A stretch of DNA of 64,000 nt from Pedobacter riviphilus (GCF_014692875.1 NZ_CP061171.1:2232001-2296000), one strand, 5' to 3'. Positions 18,348 through 29,154 are shown, counted from the first letter of the stretch. Translations and numbers: made by a program. Notes: generated from the letters alone by a model not told the origin.

Positions 18348-19043
18348 TCAAATCGTCTCCAAATACAGTTTCTGAAGATCAACTGCCGAAATATCCTTGG
18401 CATCCAAAGTATACACCAGCGTTCCCTGTCGCATAATTCCAATCCTGCTCCCTACATTTACCGCGTTAAAAAGGTCATGTGTGGCCATAAAAACACTCCG
18501 GCCATCCTGCGAAAGCTGTCTTACAATTTCACTAAACTCATTGGTAGCTTTAGGATCGAGACCACTTGTTGGTTCGTCCATCAAAATAACTTTGGCATTT
18601 TTAGCTACTGCAATGGCTATACCTACCTTTTGTCGCATGCCCTTACTGTAATTGCCTAGCCTTTTATGAAAAGCATCCGGCTGAAGACCGGCTTGAAGCA
18701 AAAATGCTTCAAGCTCATTTATTTTATAAGTATAACCAGCAATGCGGCTAAAAAAATCAAGATTTTCAATGCTACTCAGGTGACCATAAAGCATTACCAC
18801 TTCGGGAATGTAGGCTAAAAACTGTTTGGTTTGCTCATTGTTGGGGCTAACCAATATATCGTTTACCCTGGCTTCGCCACTACTGGCTGCTGTAAAGCCA
18901 AGAAAAAGATTGATGGTAGTGGTTTTACCCGCACCGTTCTGTCCAAGCAAACAAAATACTTCTCCAGCCTCCACCTTTAAATTCAGGTTATTTAAGGCAA
19001 CGTGGTCCTGGTATTTTTTGGTTAATCCAATGGCTTCTAACAT
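18348..19043 (-). CDS. ABC transporter ATP-binding protein
   Basis: A 231-residue ATPase with Walker A GQNGAGKTT (34-42), signature YSKGMRQK (132-139), Walker B LMDEPTSGLDP (154-164) and the H-loop in FMATHDLF. The Q-loop position reads YIPE, Glu in place of Gln, as in several NosF-like and bacitracin-resistance-type ATPases. It is last in a minus-strand group with two ABC-2 permeases and a siderophore-type receptor, and most likely powers those permeases. Confidence 0.9.
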   Translation of the reverse strand: MLEAIGLTKKYQDHVALNNLNLKVEAGEVFCLLGQNGAGKTTTINLFLGFTAASSGEARVNDILVSPNNEQTKQFLAYIPEVVMLYGHLSSIENLDFFSRIAGYTYKINELEAFLLQAGLQPDAFHKRLGNYSKGMRQKVGIAIAVAKNAKVILMDEPTSGLDPKATNEFSEIVRQLSQDGRSVFMATHDLFNAVNVGSRIGIMRQGTLVYTLDAKDISAVDLQKLYLETI

Positions 19044-19055
19044 ATAAAGAAAAAA

Positions 19056-21310
19056 TTAAAATTTTACACCCAAAGAAAGCCTGATGGTAAAAGGCTCGCC
19101 TTCTATAAAGAAATAATTATTGCCCGGATAAGGGAAATCAGTAGTAATATCGCCCGAAGCCATATAACGTTTGTTGGTTAAATTATCGGCAATAAGTCTG
19201 AACATATATTTAGGATTGCTAAAACTCAATCCTGCATCAAATTTGGTGTAATTGGGTAAGTAGGTATCGCGCTGACTAATAGCCGAAAGTTTGGTAATGG
19301 TGGTTTGGCCTGCGCTGATTGAAATTTTGTTATAACCTTTTAAAGGAATACTATATTGCAACCAGGTATTAAACACCTGTTGAGGAACATCGGGCATTTT
19401 TTGTCCTACAATTGAAGGATCGTCGGCTGTTGGATTTAGGTTATTATCTTTGGTAATTTTGGCATCTACATAAGTATAATTGGTAATCAGCGACAGGCAA
19501 TCAGTAATATTTCCGATTACATCAACTTCAAAACCATTGCTCACTACTTCGCCCAATTGAAGATAATAGGCTATTGCCCCTGCAGAGGCGGTGTAATTCC
19601 TGAAATCTCTTGCCGCTACATTTCTTTTTACTGTATGAAAACCATTTACTGTCGTCAACAAACGGCCATTAAACCAGTTCTTTTTGAGGCCAATTTCAAG
19701 GTTGGTGCCTAATTCGGGTTCAATAGGCTTTGATGCTGTAACAGTTTTTTGTCCGGCCTGCGGACCATTGATGGTTTCGGTAACTACCTGACCTGTCTTA
19801 GGCACAAAGGATTGGTCAAATAGAAAATAAACGGAAGATGTAGAGTCAGGCATAAAACTTAATGCTGCACGGGGTGAAAATGCATGTTGTTTATAGTAGT
19901 CGGGCACACGCGGACCTTTGGTTGTGGTTAAAATATTGCGGTTGCGATAATCCGTATAACGCGCACCAACAGTCAGTAAAAATTTATCCAGTGTGATATT
20001 ATCATAAATATAAGCTGCAGAATAGTGAATGTGATTTTCCTGCCTGATTGATCTTTTGGTAATACTCACCATATTCGGATCTACATAAAAATTATGACTA
20101 TTCCTATCAAATGGAGTAGAAAGGGTACCGTAGTAGGTAGATAAAGAGTCGTTTCCCTTGGTATAATCGCTTCCGATCAGTAAATTATGCTTAAATACAC
20201 CGGTTTTAAATTTCCCAGATAAAAACAGATTGGTATTATAGGTTTCGCCTAACAGGTTCGAGTTGCTGGCAATGCGGTTGGTTTTACCCTGATCATTAAA
20301 ACTGATCGATGTTCTGTTATTTGCCGATACCATATACCATTGGTTGGCTGGCGATTTGACAAAATTTGACTGGGAGGTAAGCTGCCAGTTTTCATTGAAT
20401 TTATGAATGGCGCTAAATCTGAAAGTATGTGTTTGTGAAACACTCAAAGGTAATCCGATACCTGCACTGAAATTTAGGCTGACCGGATCCTGTAATACAT
20501 CTTTATCCTGACGTAATTTGTTAATTGATGAGCCGTTTTTAACCTCTCCGCGGATGTAATTGTATTCGGCAATCAGGTAAGTGCGGGGGCTGAAATTGTA
20601 TTGTAGCACAGGTGCAATTACATATTTGGCGGTTTTCATGTAATTCAGGTACGAATCTTGATGCTGAAACGCCGTATTAAAACGGTAGGAAAAGCCTTTG
20701 CTTTTTAAAGCACTTCCAATATCTGCAGTGGCGCGCAAAAGATTATAATTACCACCTGTAAGCAGTACATTAAGTAGTTTTTCCTTTGGCGATTTGGTCA
20801 CAATATTTAAAGTCCCTCCAGGTTCACCTAAAGCACTTATAAAACCTGCCGGACCTTTAATAAACTCAAGATTTTCGATTAATGATTCATCATCCAGTGT
20901 TGCCCCAGAACCAGGCGGTTTGGCATACCGTTAATTGTGGTAGCGGCATTAAATCCCCTTACTTTTATTGATGCCGAGTTATCAAAAGGCGAACTGTTAT
21001 AACCAAAATAAATACCACTGGCATTTCTGGCCATATCTTTTAACTGCAATGCACCCTGTTGCTGTATCAGGGCTGAAGAAATACTGATGATATTCTGTGG
21101 CATCTGCAACAGGGGAACCTGCATCCTTAAGGTGTTGGAGAGGGTATCTTTTTTGAGTTTAACAGCTTTCTGACCATCAATACGGACTTCATTAAGCTGA
21201 CGTGTTTTGATGACAGAATCCTGCGTTGATCTATTCCGTTTTTCGTGCTGTGCAAAAACCTGTTGTACCGAAATAAATAAGAGTAAAATCAGGTAAAGTG
21301 TTTTCTTCAT
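19056..21310 (-). pseudogene. TonB-dependent siderophore-type receptor, split by one-base deletion
   Basis: Two open frames (21310-20879 and the frame ending at 19056) join into one receptor if one base is added near 20911-20918, where NGMPNRL should continue as PGSGATLDDESLIENL. The N-terminal part has a signal peptide (VQQVFAQ) and the plug signature VPLLQMPQNIISISS, characteristic of siderophore receptors; the barrel ends in the aromatic FTIRLSLGVKF. Repaired length is about 751 residues with no N-terminal carboxypeptidase-like domain. As read, the barrel would not be made. A lost C in a CC/CCC run could equally be a sequencing error. It would import a ferric or other metal chelate across the outer membrane. 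Confidence 0.88.
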
Positions 21311-21344
21311 TTTTTTGTGTGATTGGGATATATTATTGTTTGAA

Positions 21345-22769
21345 TTATATTTTAACAGTGATTTTCCTGGAAAGAAATATGATGCAGAAACTGATGCCAG
21401 AGAGGTATAAAATACCTACAGCAATCTCTGGGTATTTATTTTTTAAAAATTTAAGTTTAAATTGAGGTAGATCCTTTAAATCACTTAATAATAGTTTTTT
21501 ATCCGAAATAACATAACCAGTCATAAAATCAACCCATGTTTTTTGAAAATCGTTTACCTGTCTTTGATAAGAGAGATAATCGTTAAGACCTGTGCCAGCT
21601 ATTCCGTTCAGTAAGTATTGTGTTTTAATTGCCGGGTTAAACCAGCTTAAACATAGATTGGCTTCGTTCTGTGCAGCAGGATATTGATTGTAGTTTTCAA
21701 TAGCCTGTGTCATACGCCTGCCCAAAAGATCGTAATAAGCTGCAAAGCGTTTATTACTGGTCTCGCTTGTATCTGCTGCTTCCCTTAAAGGGCTGTATTT
21801 AGGATTGTTCAGGTAAAAAGTATCGATCAGTAATTTATGCGGCATGGCCCAAATGGCTTCACTGTTTTCTCTCAAAGCCACTGCAGCTCCGGTTTTTAAA
21901 GGAATGGGGTAGTACAAGCGTACAACTGTATTACATAAAGCTGGCAATAAGATCAACAGGGCGCACCACAGGCCCAAAAGATAGAGGGCATTATGCACAG
22001 AACTTTTTCCCAGCCTCAATATAAAAAAGGTAATAGCAAACCAGAAAAAAAGATAAGCACTGGTGCTCAACAGCCAAAATAGAGCTGCGCTAAGATCAAA
22101 TGGAATAAGTGTGGCTGAACTGATAAATCCGATGATACTCAATAGCCAAACCATTAAACCAACCAGGAGGAAGCGAAAAACAAGTTTGTAACTGATAATC
22201 TTTCTTAAATAAATTCCCTGTAATGAAAGTAATTTATCGGTTTGTTGCTCTTTCTCTTTAGACCAGGTATTGTAGCTTAATGCAATAGCCAGTATCGGTA
22301 GCAGGAAAATAATCACATAAGCCAGATCAAAATTACCCGACGCTAACATTTCTGGATTTGAGATTTCGGCATTCGAGCCCTGCATAAAATTGCGTCGGCG
22401 GGTAATCACATCGTAATAAGGTTGCAGATCGCTTTGTCCAATTGATAAAATGCTTATTAATTGAGGCTTACACACAGCAATTAAAGGGTTTTTATACTCA
22501 ATTACTGAAGGAATGCCAGCCTGGTTAAACAGAATTTTACCTTCCGCAGTAGTAGTATCTGCCGAAAAAGCGGCCTCTATTTCTTTATATTTTTTTTGAT
22601 ATCCGCTTTCCAGGCTATCTATAGCTGCTAACTGCTTTTCAGTAAAATGATAACCATAGTAAATGCTATAAATTCCGGTCAGGAAGAAAAAACCGATCAG
22701 TAACAAGATAAATTTTTGCCTGGCAAGCAGTCTGAATTCAAATAAAAAGATGGTTTTAAGCAGCTGCAT
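21345..22769 (-). CDS. ABC-2 type permease, DUF3526-like (second of pair)
   Basis: 474 residues with a first membrane helix at about 20-40, a long extracytoplasmic loop, a cluster of helices between about 150 and 290, a second large loop and a last helix near 450-465 (AVGILYLSGISFCII). This layout is that of ABC-2/DUF3526 permeases common in Bacteroidota and related to NosY/gliding-type exporters. Its start overlaps the end of the other permease by 14 bases. Substrate unknown. Confidence 0.8.
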   Translation of the reverse strand: MQLLKTIFLFEFRLLARQKFILLLIGFFFLTGIYSIYYGYHFTEKQLAAIDSLESGYQKKYKEIEAAFSADTTTAEGKILFNQAGIPSVIEYKNPLIAVCKPQLISILSIGQSDLQPYYDVITRRRNFMQGSNAEISNPEMLASGNFDLAYVIIFLLPILAIALSYNTWSKEKEQQTDKLLSLQGIYLRKIISYKLVFRFLLVGLMVWLLSIIGFISSATLIPFDLSAALFWLLSTSAYLFFWFAITFFILRLGKSSVHNALYLLGLWCALLILLPALCNTVVRLYYPIPLKTGAAVALRENSEAIWAMPHKLLIDTFYLNNPKYSPLREAADTSETSNKRFAAYYDLLGRRMTQAIENYNQYPAAQNEANLCLSWFNPAIKTQYLLNGIAGTGLNDYLSYQRQVNDFQKTWVDFMTGYVISDKKLLLSDLKDLPQFKLKFLKNKYPEIAVGILYLSGISFCIIFLSRKITVKI

Positions 22770-24201
22770 AATGATAGGCTAAATAACGTGAAGCAATAAA
22801 TTGGAGAAATAATACAAGCATCAAAATCCAGCCGGCCAGCGATAAAAAAGCTACCTTTCTTAAGTTTAATACCTGGTTAAGCTCAGGCAGTTGATATTTA
22901 AAATCTTTAAGCCTGCTAAAGTATTCCGGCCCAACAATGTATTCGCCCTTAACACCCTTACCGTGCATAGCCAGTTGCATGTTCAGCCGCCTGATGAGCG
23001 CGTTTCGGTAAGTTTGGGCCTGTTTAAAGAATTGTTGGTGATGATAAAAATCTGATCCTGCCAAAGCCATCGATAAACGTTTTGTGGACAGAAAAGGATC
23101 GAAAATTCCGGAGATAGTTAAAAAATGCTGCTGTTGATCAAAGCTCTTTTCAACCGATTTAAAATAATGGTTAAAAACCATGCTTCGGTAATCTTCATTA
23201 AACTGAAGTGTTAAACCATTTATATTAAAAGGTAATGCCGCAACGCTATCTGCCTGATATTTTTTTAATAAGCTATTGATATAGCGCTCGCCGCGTGCTG
23301 CATAAGGATCGTTTCCGGTTAAACCTTTTCTATAACCTTGTTCAACCAGGTCGCTAAAAGTTGCGCGCGACATTAATGGATAACTTCGGTTTGCAATACC
23401 TGTAATTATTTTGGGAAAGATGATCCCGGTAAAAATCCATAGGCATAAAGCCATTAACAATGCCTTGCCAGAGTGGCTGCTGATGGCTGAAATGAGGGTA
23501 CCAGCCAATGAGATGATGAGGAAATACAATGAAAAAGTAATCAGGATCCATCCCAATCTGGGCAATAATAGGGCAGAATCGGTTGAAGATAAAACTGCTC
23601 CAGCCATGAATATAAAAACAGGTAACACAATCGCTGCAATGAGCAGGTAATTAGCCCAAACTTTCGCCCAGATAATCTTCCGGCTACTCAGGCCCTGGGC
23701 TAACAGCATTTTAAGCGTTCCGCTTTCCTTTTCATTGGTAATGCTGGTAGAGGTATTGAACAGTAAAAATAGAGGGATTAGTAATTGTAGAATAAGTGCG
23801 AAGGTGAGTTTTCCGAAACGCATGGCTGTATCATTATTCACCGCTTCGTCATCGCTGATTTCGTGCTGTATATGAGCTTCAACCCGGTAGGTACTGCCTG
23901 TAAAATCGTTAATGCCAGTATCAAAAGCATTGAGCAGGTTAACAGGCTTAAACAGGTAGGTTCCGAAATGGCCTGCATCATGCGGATTTCGCTTCTGGTG
24001 TTCCCATTGTTGCCTGAAAAGTGTATTTGCAGACTGACGTTGCTTATGATCAGTCTGGTAATTTAAAATTGTACATATAGTAGCAGCTATAAACAATATC
24101 CATATTATAATAGTCGAAATCATAATCGTCTTATTCCGATAATTCAGCAATAATTCTTTTTTGATCAGCATTAACCAAGTGGCAAAATCCTTTTTATGCA
24201 T
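22756..24201 (-). CDS. ABC-2 type permease, DUF3526-like (first of pair)
   Basis: 481 residues with the same layout as its partner: one N-terminal helix (about 25-47), a loop of roughly 100 residues, several helices from about 130 to 270 including LLIPLFLLFNTSTSITNEKESGTLK, whose NEKESGTLK is the usual cytoplasmic coupling segment, a second loop, and a C-terminal helix. It starts the minus-strand group and is divergent from the lanthipeptide operon. The two permeases and the ATPase probably form one transporter. Confidence 0.8.
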   Translation of the reverse strand: MHKKDFATWLMLIKKELLLNYRNKTIMISTIIIWILFIAATICTILNYQTDHKQRQSANTLFRQQWEHQKRNPHDAGHFGTYLFKPVNLLNAFDTGINDFTGSTYRVEAHIQHEISDDEAVNNDTAMRFGKLTFALILQLLIPLFLLFNTSTSITNEKESGTLKMLLAQGLSSRKIIWAKVWANYLLIAAIVLPVFIFMAGAVLSSTDSALLLPRLGWILITFSLYFLIISLAGTLISAISSHSGKALLMALCLWIFTGIIFPKIITGIANRSYPLMSRATFSDLVEQGYRKGLTGNDPYAARGERYINSLLKKYQADSVAALPFNINGLTLQFNEDYRSMVFNHYFKSVEKSFDQQQHFLTISGIFDPFLSTKRLSMALAGSDFYHHQQFFKQAQTYRNALIRRLNMQLAMHGKGVKGEYIVGPEYFSRLKDFKYQLPELNQVLNLRKVAFLSLAGWILMLVLFLQFIASRYLAYHYAAA

Positions 24202-24232
24202 CTGAAATTTTATGATTCATTAATGCATCAAA

Positions 24233-24270
24233 GTTGCATTATATTTTACATATTTGCAACTGTATTGCAT
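24233..24270. promoter_or_regulatory. Operator-like dyad between ABC group and lanthipeptide operon
   Basis: TTGCAAC-TGT-ATTGCAT (24254-24270) is an imperfect dyad, and an extra half-site GTTGCAT lies at 24233-24239. The same half-sites recur before the precursor gene at 32215-32296. The dyad covers the expected -33 position of the exporter promoter, so bound protein should repress it or change its activity. Confidence 0.7.
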
Positions 24271-24286
24271 TTACAAATTTTCTTTG
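24253..24286 (+). promoter_or_regulatory. Probable promoter of lanthipeptide export/biosynthesis operon
   Basis: TTTG at 24253-24256 and TTTCTTTG at 24279-24286 (one mismatch to TAnnTTTG) are 22 bases apart. The -7 element ends four bases before the ATG at 24291, implying a leaderless or nearly leaderless transcript. Confidence 0.5.
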
Positions 24287-24290
24287 CACC

Positions 24291-26492
24291 ATGTTTAAAG
24301 ATTTTATCCGTAGAAATAAGTACCCGTTTTATAAGCAGCCCGATGCAATGGATTGTGGCCCTGTATGTTTGAAAATGGTCGCAGCTTATTACGGCAAAAA
24401 TCTTTCGATGCAATATTTAAGGAAGCTGTGCCAGATCGGTAAACAGGGAACAAACCTGCTCAATCTGATCGATGCCGCTGACAATATGGGTTTTAAAACC
24501 CTTGCTGCAGAACTACCTTTCGATAAATTGAAAAACGTTCCGTTGCCATGTATACTGCATTGGCAGAAAGAACATTATGTTGTGCTTTATGAAGTAAATG
24601 ATCAATATATTTATCTGGCCGATCCTGCTTTAAACAGTAAGGTTAAACTTCGCATTGACGATTTTCTTGCTGGCTGGGCAATCAGTGCAGAAAATAAAAC
24701 TGGAAGAGCTTTGCTGCTGCAGCCCGACCGTACTTTTGATGATTTAAAGGAAGACCCCGAGCATAAAACTTCGCTATGGTCATTGCTGCCTTACCTCAAA
24801 ATGCACCGCAAAAACTGGTTACCGATACTGGTGAGTTTAATATTGGCCAGCGGCTTTTCGCTTACTATACCGTTGCTTACTCAAATGGTGGTTGATAAAG
24901 GCATCAGTGCCAAAAACACCAACCTGCTTTTGTTGATATGTTTAGGTCAGTTAATGCTCTTTTCGGGTCGGATGCTGATGGATTTTATGCGTGCCAGGAT
25001 ATTGTTCCGCATTGGTGCCAAAACAAGCATCATTATGCTAAAAGATTTTTTAGCCAAATTGATGAAACTGCCTTTTTCTTTCTTTGATAACCGACAGGCG
25101 GGTGATAATATGCAAAGGGTAAATGATAATCAGCGTATAGAAGAGTTCTTAACTAATTTTCTGATCAATTTTATCCTTTCGGCTATTACTTTATTGGTAC
25201 TTGGTGGGGTATTATTTTATTATAACTGGCAGATATGCCTGCTTTTCACTATAGGGGCAGGGATCAGCATCTTGTGGTCCAACTCTTTTCAGCAGAAACG
25301 TAAAATCATCGATCAAAAGAAATTTAAGGTCCTTTCTTCCAATCAGCAATTGCTTTTGGAGATTTTTTATGCCATGCAGGAAATCAAACTCACCGGCAGC
25401 GAAGAAGATAAAAAAGACCTTTGGGAAAACCTTCAGGATCAGTCGTTTGACTTAAAACTTGAAGCGCTTCAGCTCGATCAGCGCATGCAAGGGGTGGGGT
25501 CTTTTATCAATGAGGTAAAAAACGTATTGATCACTTATGCTGCAGCTATGCTGGTAATCAATGATCAGATTACACTGGGTGGCATGCTTGCCGTTACTTA
25601 TGTATGCGGTCAGCTTAATGCGCCCGTAAATCAGTTGGTCGAATTTTCGAGGGTATCTCAAAACACCAAATTCAGTTTGATGCGAATGGAGGAAGTTCAG
25701 CAGGAAGAGGAAGAAGACCTCGAACTAAAAGAAGAATTGAAAAGCCCTAGTCCAGTTGATATTTCATTGAAAAAGGTCTCTTTTCAGTACGGCAGCAGGC
25801 ATTCTCCTTTTGTTTTGAAAAATATCGACCTCTTAATTCCTGCCCGGAAAATTACAGCGATTGTGGGCATGAGCGGTAGTGGTAAAACAACACTCATTAA
25901 GCTCTTATTGAAATTTTATGGCTTAACCGGAGGCGAAATAAACCTGGGCAAGCAAAATATAGCTCAAGTGAATGCGAAATCGTGGCGAAAACACTGTGGG
26001 GTAGTTATGCAGGATGGTTACGTATTTATGGATTCTATCGCCAATAACATTTTTGCAGGAGCGGTTACAAAAGATTACGAAAGACTTTATGAAGCTGCTA
26101 AAATGGCCAATATGCACGATTTTTTCTCTTCCATGCCATTTGGTTACGATACTGTGGTTGGCAGGGATGGTTATGGGCTTAGCGAAGGACAGAAGCAACG
26201 TCTGTTAATTGCCAGGATGATTTACCGTAATCCTGATTATGTATTTCTGGATGAAGCCACAAACGCACTTGATGCACAGAATGAGCGATCGATCGTAAAT
26301 AACCTGAATACTTTTTTTAAAGGCAAAACGGTACTGATTGTAGCACACAGGCTAAGTACCGTTAAACATGCCGATCAGATTATAGTGCTGCATCAGGGCG
26401 AAGTCCAGGAACAGGGCACCCATGAAAGTTTGCTTCTTAAAAAAGGAAGCTATTATAACCTGATCAAAAACCAACTCGAACTGGGCAAATAA
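24291..26492 (+). CDS. Peptidase C39-containing ABC exporter (bacteriocin-type, LanT-like)
   Basis: Cuts a double-glycine leader and exports the peptide. I start at the ATG at 24291 (733 residues): MFKDFIRRNKYPFYKQ leads straight into the C39 domain, whose catalytic residues are all visible, Cys22 in DCGPVCLKM, His95 in HYVVLY and Asp111 in LADPA. An ABC membrane domain with about six helices follows (roughly 165-450), then the ATPase with GMSGSGKTT, signature LSEGQKQR (Glu for the usual Gly), FLDEATNALD and the H-loop AHRLS. It is the first gene of a tight plus-strand operon and matches the GG leader of the precursor encoded at the far end. Confidence 0.92.
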   Translation: MFKDFIRRNKYPFYKQPDAMDCGPVCLKMVAAYYGKNLSMQYLRKLCQIGKQGTNLLNLIDAADNMGFKTLAAELPFDKLKNVPLPCILHWQKEHYVVLYEVNDQYIYLADPALNSKVKLRIDDFLAGWAISAENKTGRALLLQPDRTFDDLKEDPEHKTSLWSLLPYLKMHRKNWLPILVSLILASGFSLTIPLLTQMVVDKGISAKNTNLLLLICLGQLMLFSGRMLMDFMRARILFRIGAKTSIIMLKDFLAKLMKLPFSFFDNRQAGDNMQRVNDNQRIEEFLTNFLINFILSAITLLVLGGVLFYYNWQICLLFTIGAGISILWSNSFQQKRKIIDQKKFKVLSSNQQLLLEIFYAMQEIKLTGSEEDKKDLWENLQDQSFDLKLEALQLDQRMQGVGSFINEVKNVLITYAAAMLVINDQITLGGMLAVTYVCGQLNAPVNQLVEFSRVSQNTKFSLMRMEEVQQEEEEDLELKEELKSPSPVDISLKKVSFQYGSRHSPFVLKNIDLLIPARKITAIVGMSGSGKTTLIKLLLKFYGLTGGEINLGKQNIAQVNAKSWRKHCGVVMQDGYVFMDSIANNIFAGAVTKDYERLYEAAKMANMHDFFSSMPFGYDTVVGRDGYGLSEGQKQRLLIARMIYRNPDYVFLDEATNALDAQNERSIVNNLNTFFKGKTVLIVAHRLSTVKHADQIIVLHQGEVQEQGTHESLLLKKGSYYNLIKNQLELGK

Positions 26493-26504
26493 ATACCTAT
26501 TAAT

Positions 26505-29147
26505 ATGAGCTTACAGATTTTTCCTTATTCATTGGTGCGTTATGCCGGATTGCACCATCAACTTTTTGACAATTTGAAGTTTAATGATACTGAAAAATTG
26601 CTAAAATCTTTAGGAGCGCTCATTAATGAAAAAGAGCAGCTAAAAAACTGCTTTTGTGATGCTTTATATCCGATCATCACTGAGCAGCAAGATGATAAAG
26701 TAAGACAACTGTTAATTAACATTAAAAGACAGATATTCAATGATAAAAAGATAAATAATGGACATATCCTTCACTTGCCGCAGACGGTAATAAATAATCT
26801 GCAAAGCTACCTGGATAAAGCTGAAGAGTTGGCTTTTTTTTTGGAAGAAAAGGCATTAAAATTCGAAGAAGAGCAGGATTTGAACCGGAAATGGCTGCAG
26901 CAAATGGCACTCAATCCAGAACTTCAGAACGGGCTTTTGCTTTCCAGTCCGCTGCTTTACGAACAGCTAAAAAATTTTGTAAAAAAAGACAGCCGTAGCT
27001 TTAAACAAAAGGAGCAGCGTATCCTGTTCAGTTTGCTAAGGTACCTCAGCAGGATGGCTTTTAAAACCTCGCCGTTTAGCAGTTTCACCTATACAGGATT
27101 AATGACTTTAGATCAGTCGGGTACATCTGAAAACCCGGGAGCTGTTGCGCAGGTTAATAGCCGGTTAAAATTAAACAACTCCATATTCGAGTATCTTAAA
27201 GCCATTATCAAAAAGCATCCCTTATTAAATGAGCATTTGTTTGTTAAATTAAACTTAACTGCAGAAATAAAGGAAGATAAAATCTGTTTTCTGAGTAATT
27301 TCAACAACATCGAATCTTTTCAGCAGATCAACGCAAATTCCTTACAATTAATTGTTTACCAACATCTTGATGGTTATCACAAACCTGTTACCCTGAAAAA
27401 TCTAATCGATCAATGTGCGATTTATTTGGAAAATCCCAGCCACGAAAGTATAAAGATCTACCTGATCAAGCTGGTTGAAAGCGGTATGCTCGAAATGAAT
27501 CCCGGATTTTCCGGGATGGATGAGCATTGGGACGATAAGCTATTGCTTTTTCTTAAGAACTTAAAAAGAGAAGAACCCTCGGTTTTAGCGATCATTGCGC
27601 TTTTTGAACGTCTGAAAGATTATAGAAGAGTATACCAAGGCACTGGTCTTTTTGAGCGGTATAATATTCTCCAACAAGCCGAGAAGCAGCTGAATGCAGT
27701 TTTTGCCGATCTGCAGCAGGAAGCTGGCCTTCCTTTGTATAGCGCTGCATCAGATGGGAAATTGATGGCTGAAACTCCCGAAATAACTGCTTTTTCAATG
27801 CATCAATTTGTGCCTTATTATTTTTCGGCCAGGCATATTTTTTACGAAGATTGTTTTACTTCGGAGAGTTTAGTGCTTCCAGGTCAACCTGTTGAAGATT
27901 TTGTATCGAAAACCGATGAACTGATCAGTTATTTGCTTCCGCTCGATGTAATGAGGAATGAACGGGAAAAAATGATCGGTTTCTTTCTGAAGCAATACTC
28001 AAATGATGAAGCCGTAGCCCTAACTACTTTTTACAAAGACTATTATCTCTACGTTAAAAAGCCAGAAAAAGAGCATAAAACGGAAGAAGGACTTGATTTT
28101 TCAGCACTCAGGCGTTGGAAAGAGGCTATTATGGCAAAAATTGATCAATTAGATCATGCTAACGAAAATCTGATCAGGTTTAACGCTGATTTTTTTGCTG
28201 ATCTGCCAAAAAGCCAAAATTTGGCTCAAAAATCATCGCTGGGTATGTTTGTTCAGTTTTCGGACAACGAAGATGGTTTTTCGGGTGTTATCAATGCGCT
28301 TTTACCCGGCATGGGCAAAGTAAGCGGCAGGTTTTTGTCATTGTTTGATCCAGAGGTTACCCTAAGTTTTGTTCAGTACAACGAAAAGCTTTTTCCCGAT
28401 CAGATGAAGCTAGAGCTTAACGATGCTTCAACATTCAATGCCAATATTCACCCGCCTCTATTGGCGCACGAACTCGAGCTTCCCGGAGGAAATAATATAT
28501 ACCCCTTAGCTCAACGGTTTAATATCCGCGACTTAAAAGTCAGATATAATAAGGAAAGAAAGGCGCTTAGCTTACATTCTGCCGATTTGGAATTATTTAG
28601 CTACGATTTAAGCCTGGAGTCTTTTTATAATCGGTCTAACCTTTACCAGCTACTTGCACATTTCAATCCCGATGCCCGCGTATCATTACAACCTTTCATC
28701 CAACTAGTCGACCGGTTTTATCTTGATAAATACCCGGTTCCAGCACCGGATATATTTGTTCTGCCAAGAATTGTTTATGCAGAAAATGTGGTGATCAGGC
28801 GAAAAACGTGGCGGATAAAAACCGAAATCATCCCGCTTCAGGGACTTGCCGAAGCAGATTTCACTTACTTTATCAGACTAAATAATTGGCTTGACCGCAA
28901 TAAAATACCCAAAGAGATTTTTATTTTTTTACGAAAACGTGCCTATCAGGCAAAACCAGAAGGAAAACGGGAAGGACTGCATGATGATTATAAACCGCAA
29001 TATCTTTCTTTTACCCATCCTTTGCTAGTTGGTATGTTCAAAAAACTGCTTTTAAGGGCAGGAGAATACATCACCTTAGAAGAGGTTTTTCCCAAACCTG
29101 ATCAGAATACGGTGCGCGAATACCTCATTCAATGGTACAATAACTGA
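26505..29147 (+). CDS. Lantibiotic dehydratase, glutamylation part (LanB N-terminal)
   Basis: LanB enzymes activate Ser/Thr of a precursor with glutamate from Glu-tRNA and then eliminate it to give dehydro-amino acids. This 880-residue protein has the lantibiotic dehydratase N-terminal fold with FKTSPFSSFT (186-195), the Bacteroidota form of the usual TRPTPFGLF motif. It lacks the SpaB C-terminal elimination domain, which is encoded by the next gene eight bases on, so the enzyme is split in two. Start is 12 bases after the exporter stop. Confidence 0.88.
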   Translation: MSLQIFPYSLVRYAGLHHQLFDNLKFNDTEKLLKSLGALINEKEQLKNCFCDALYPIITEQQDDKVRQLLINIKRQIFNDKKINNGHILHLPQTVINNLQSYLDKAEELAFFLEEKALKFEEEQDLNRKWLQQMALNPELQNGLLLSSPLLYEQLKNFVKKDSRSFKQKEQRILFSLLRYLSRMAFKTSPFSSFTYTGLMTLDQSGTSENPGAVAQVNSRLKLNNSIFEYLKAIIKKHPLLNEHLFVKLNLTAEIKEDKICFLSNFNNIESFQQINANSLQLIVYQHLDGYHKPVTLKNLIDQCAIYLENPSHESIKIYLIKLVESGMLEMNPGFSGMDEHWDDKLLLFLKNLKREEPSVLAIIALFERLKDYRRVYQGTGLFERYNILQQAEKQLNAVFADLQQEAGLPLYSAASDGKLMAETPEITAFSMHQFVPYYFSARHIFYEDCFTSESLVLPGQPVEDFVSKTDELISYLLPLDVMRNEREKMIGFFLKQYSNDEAVALTTFYKDYYLYVKKPEKEHKTEEGLDFSALRRWKEAIMAKIDQLDHANENLIRFNADFFADLPKSQNLAQKSSLGMFVQFSDNEDGFSGVINALLPGMGKVSGRFLSLFDPEVTLSFVQYNEKLFPDQMKLELNDASTFNANIHPPLLAHELELPGGNNIYPLAQRFNIRDLKVRYNKERKALSLHSADLELFSYDLSLESFYNRSNLYQLLAHFNPDARVSLQPFIQLVDRFYLDKYPVPAPDIFVLPRIVYAENVVIRRKTWRIKTEIIPLQGLAEADFTYFIRLNNWLDRNKIPKEIFIFLRKRAYQAKPEGKREGLHDDYKPQYLSFTHPLLVGMFKKLLLRAGEYITLEEVFPKPDQNTVREYLIQWYNN

Positions 29148-29154
29148 TCGGCTT

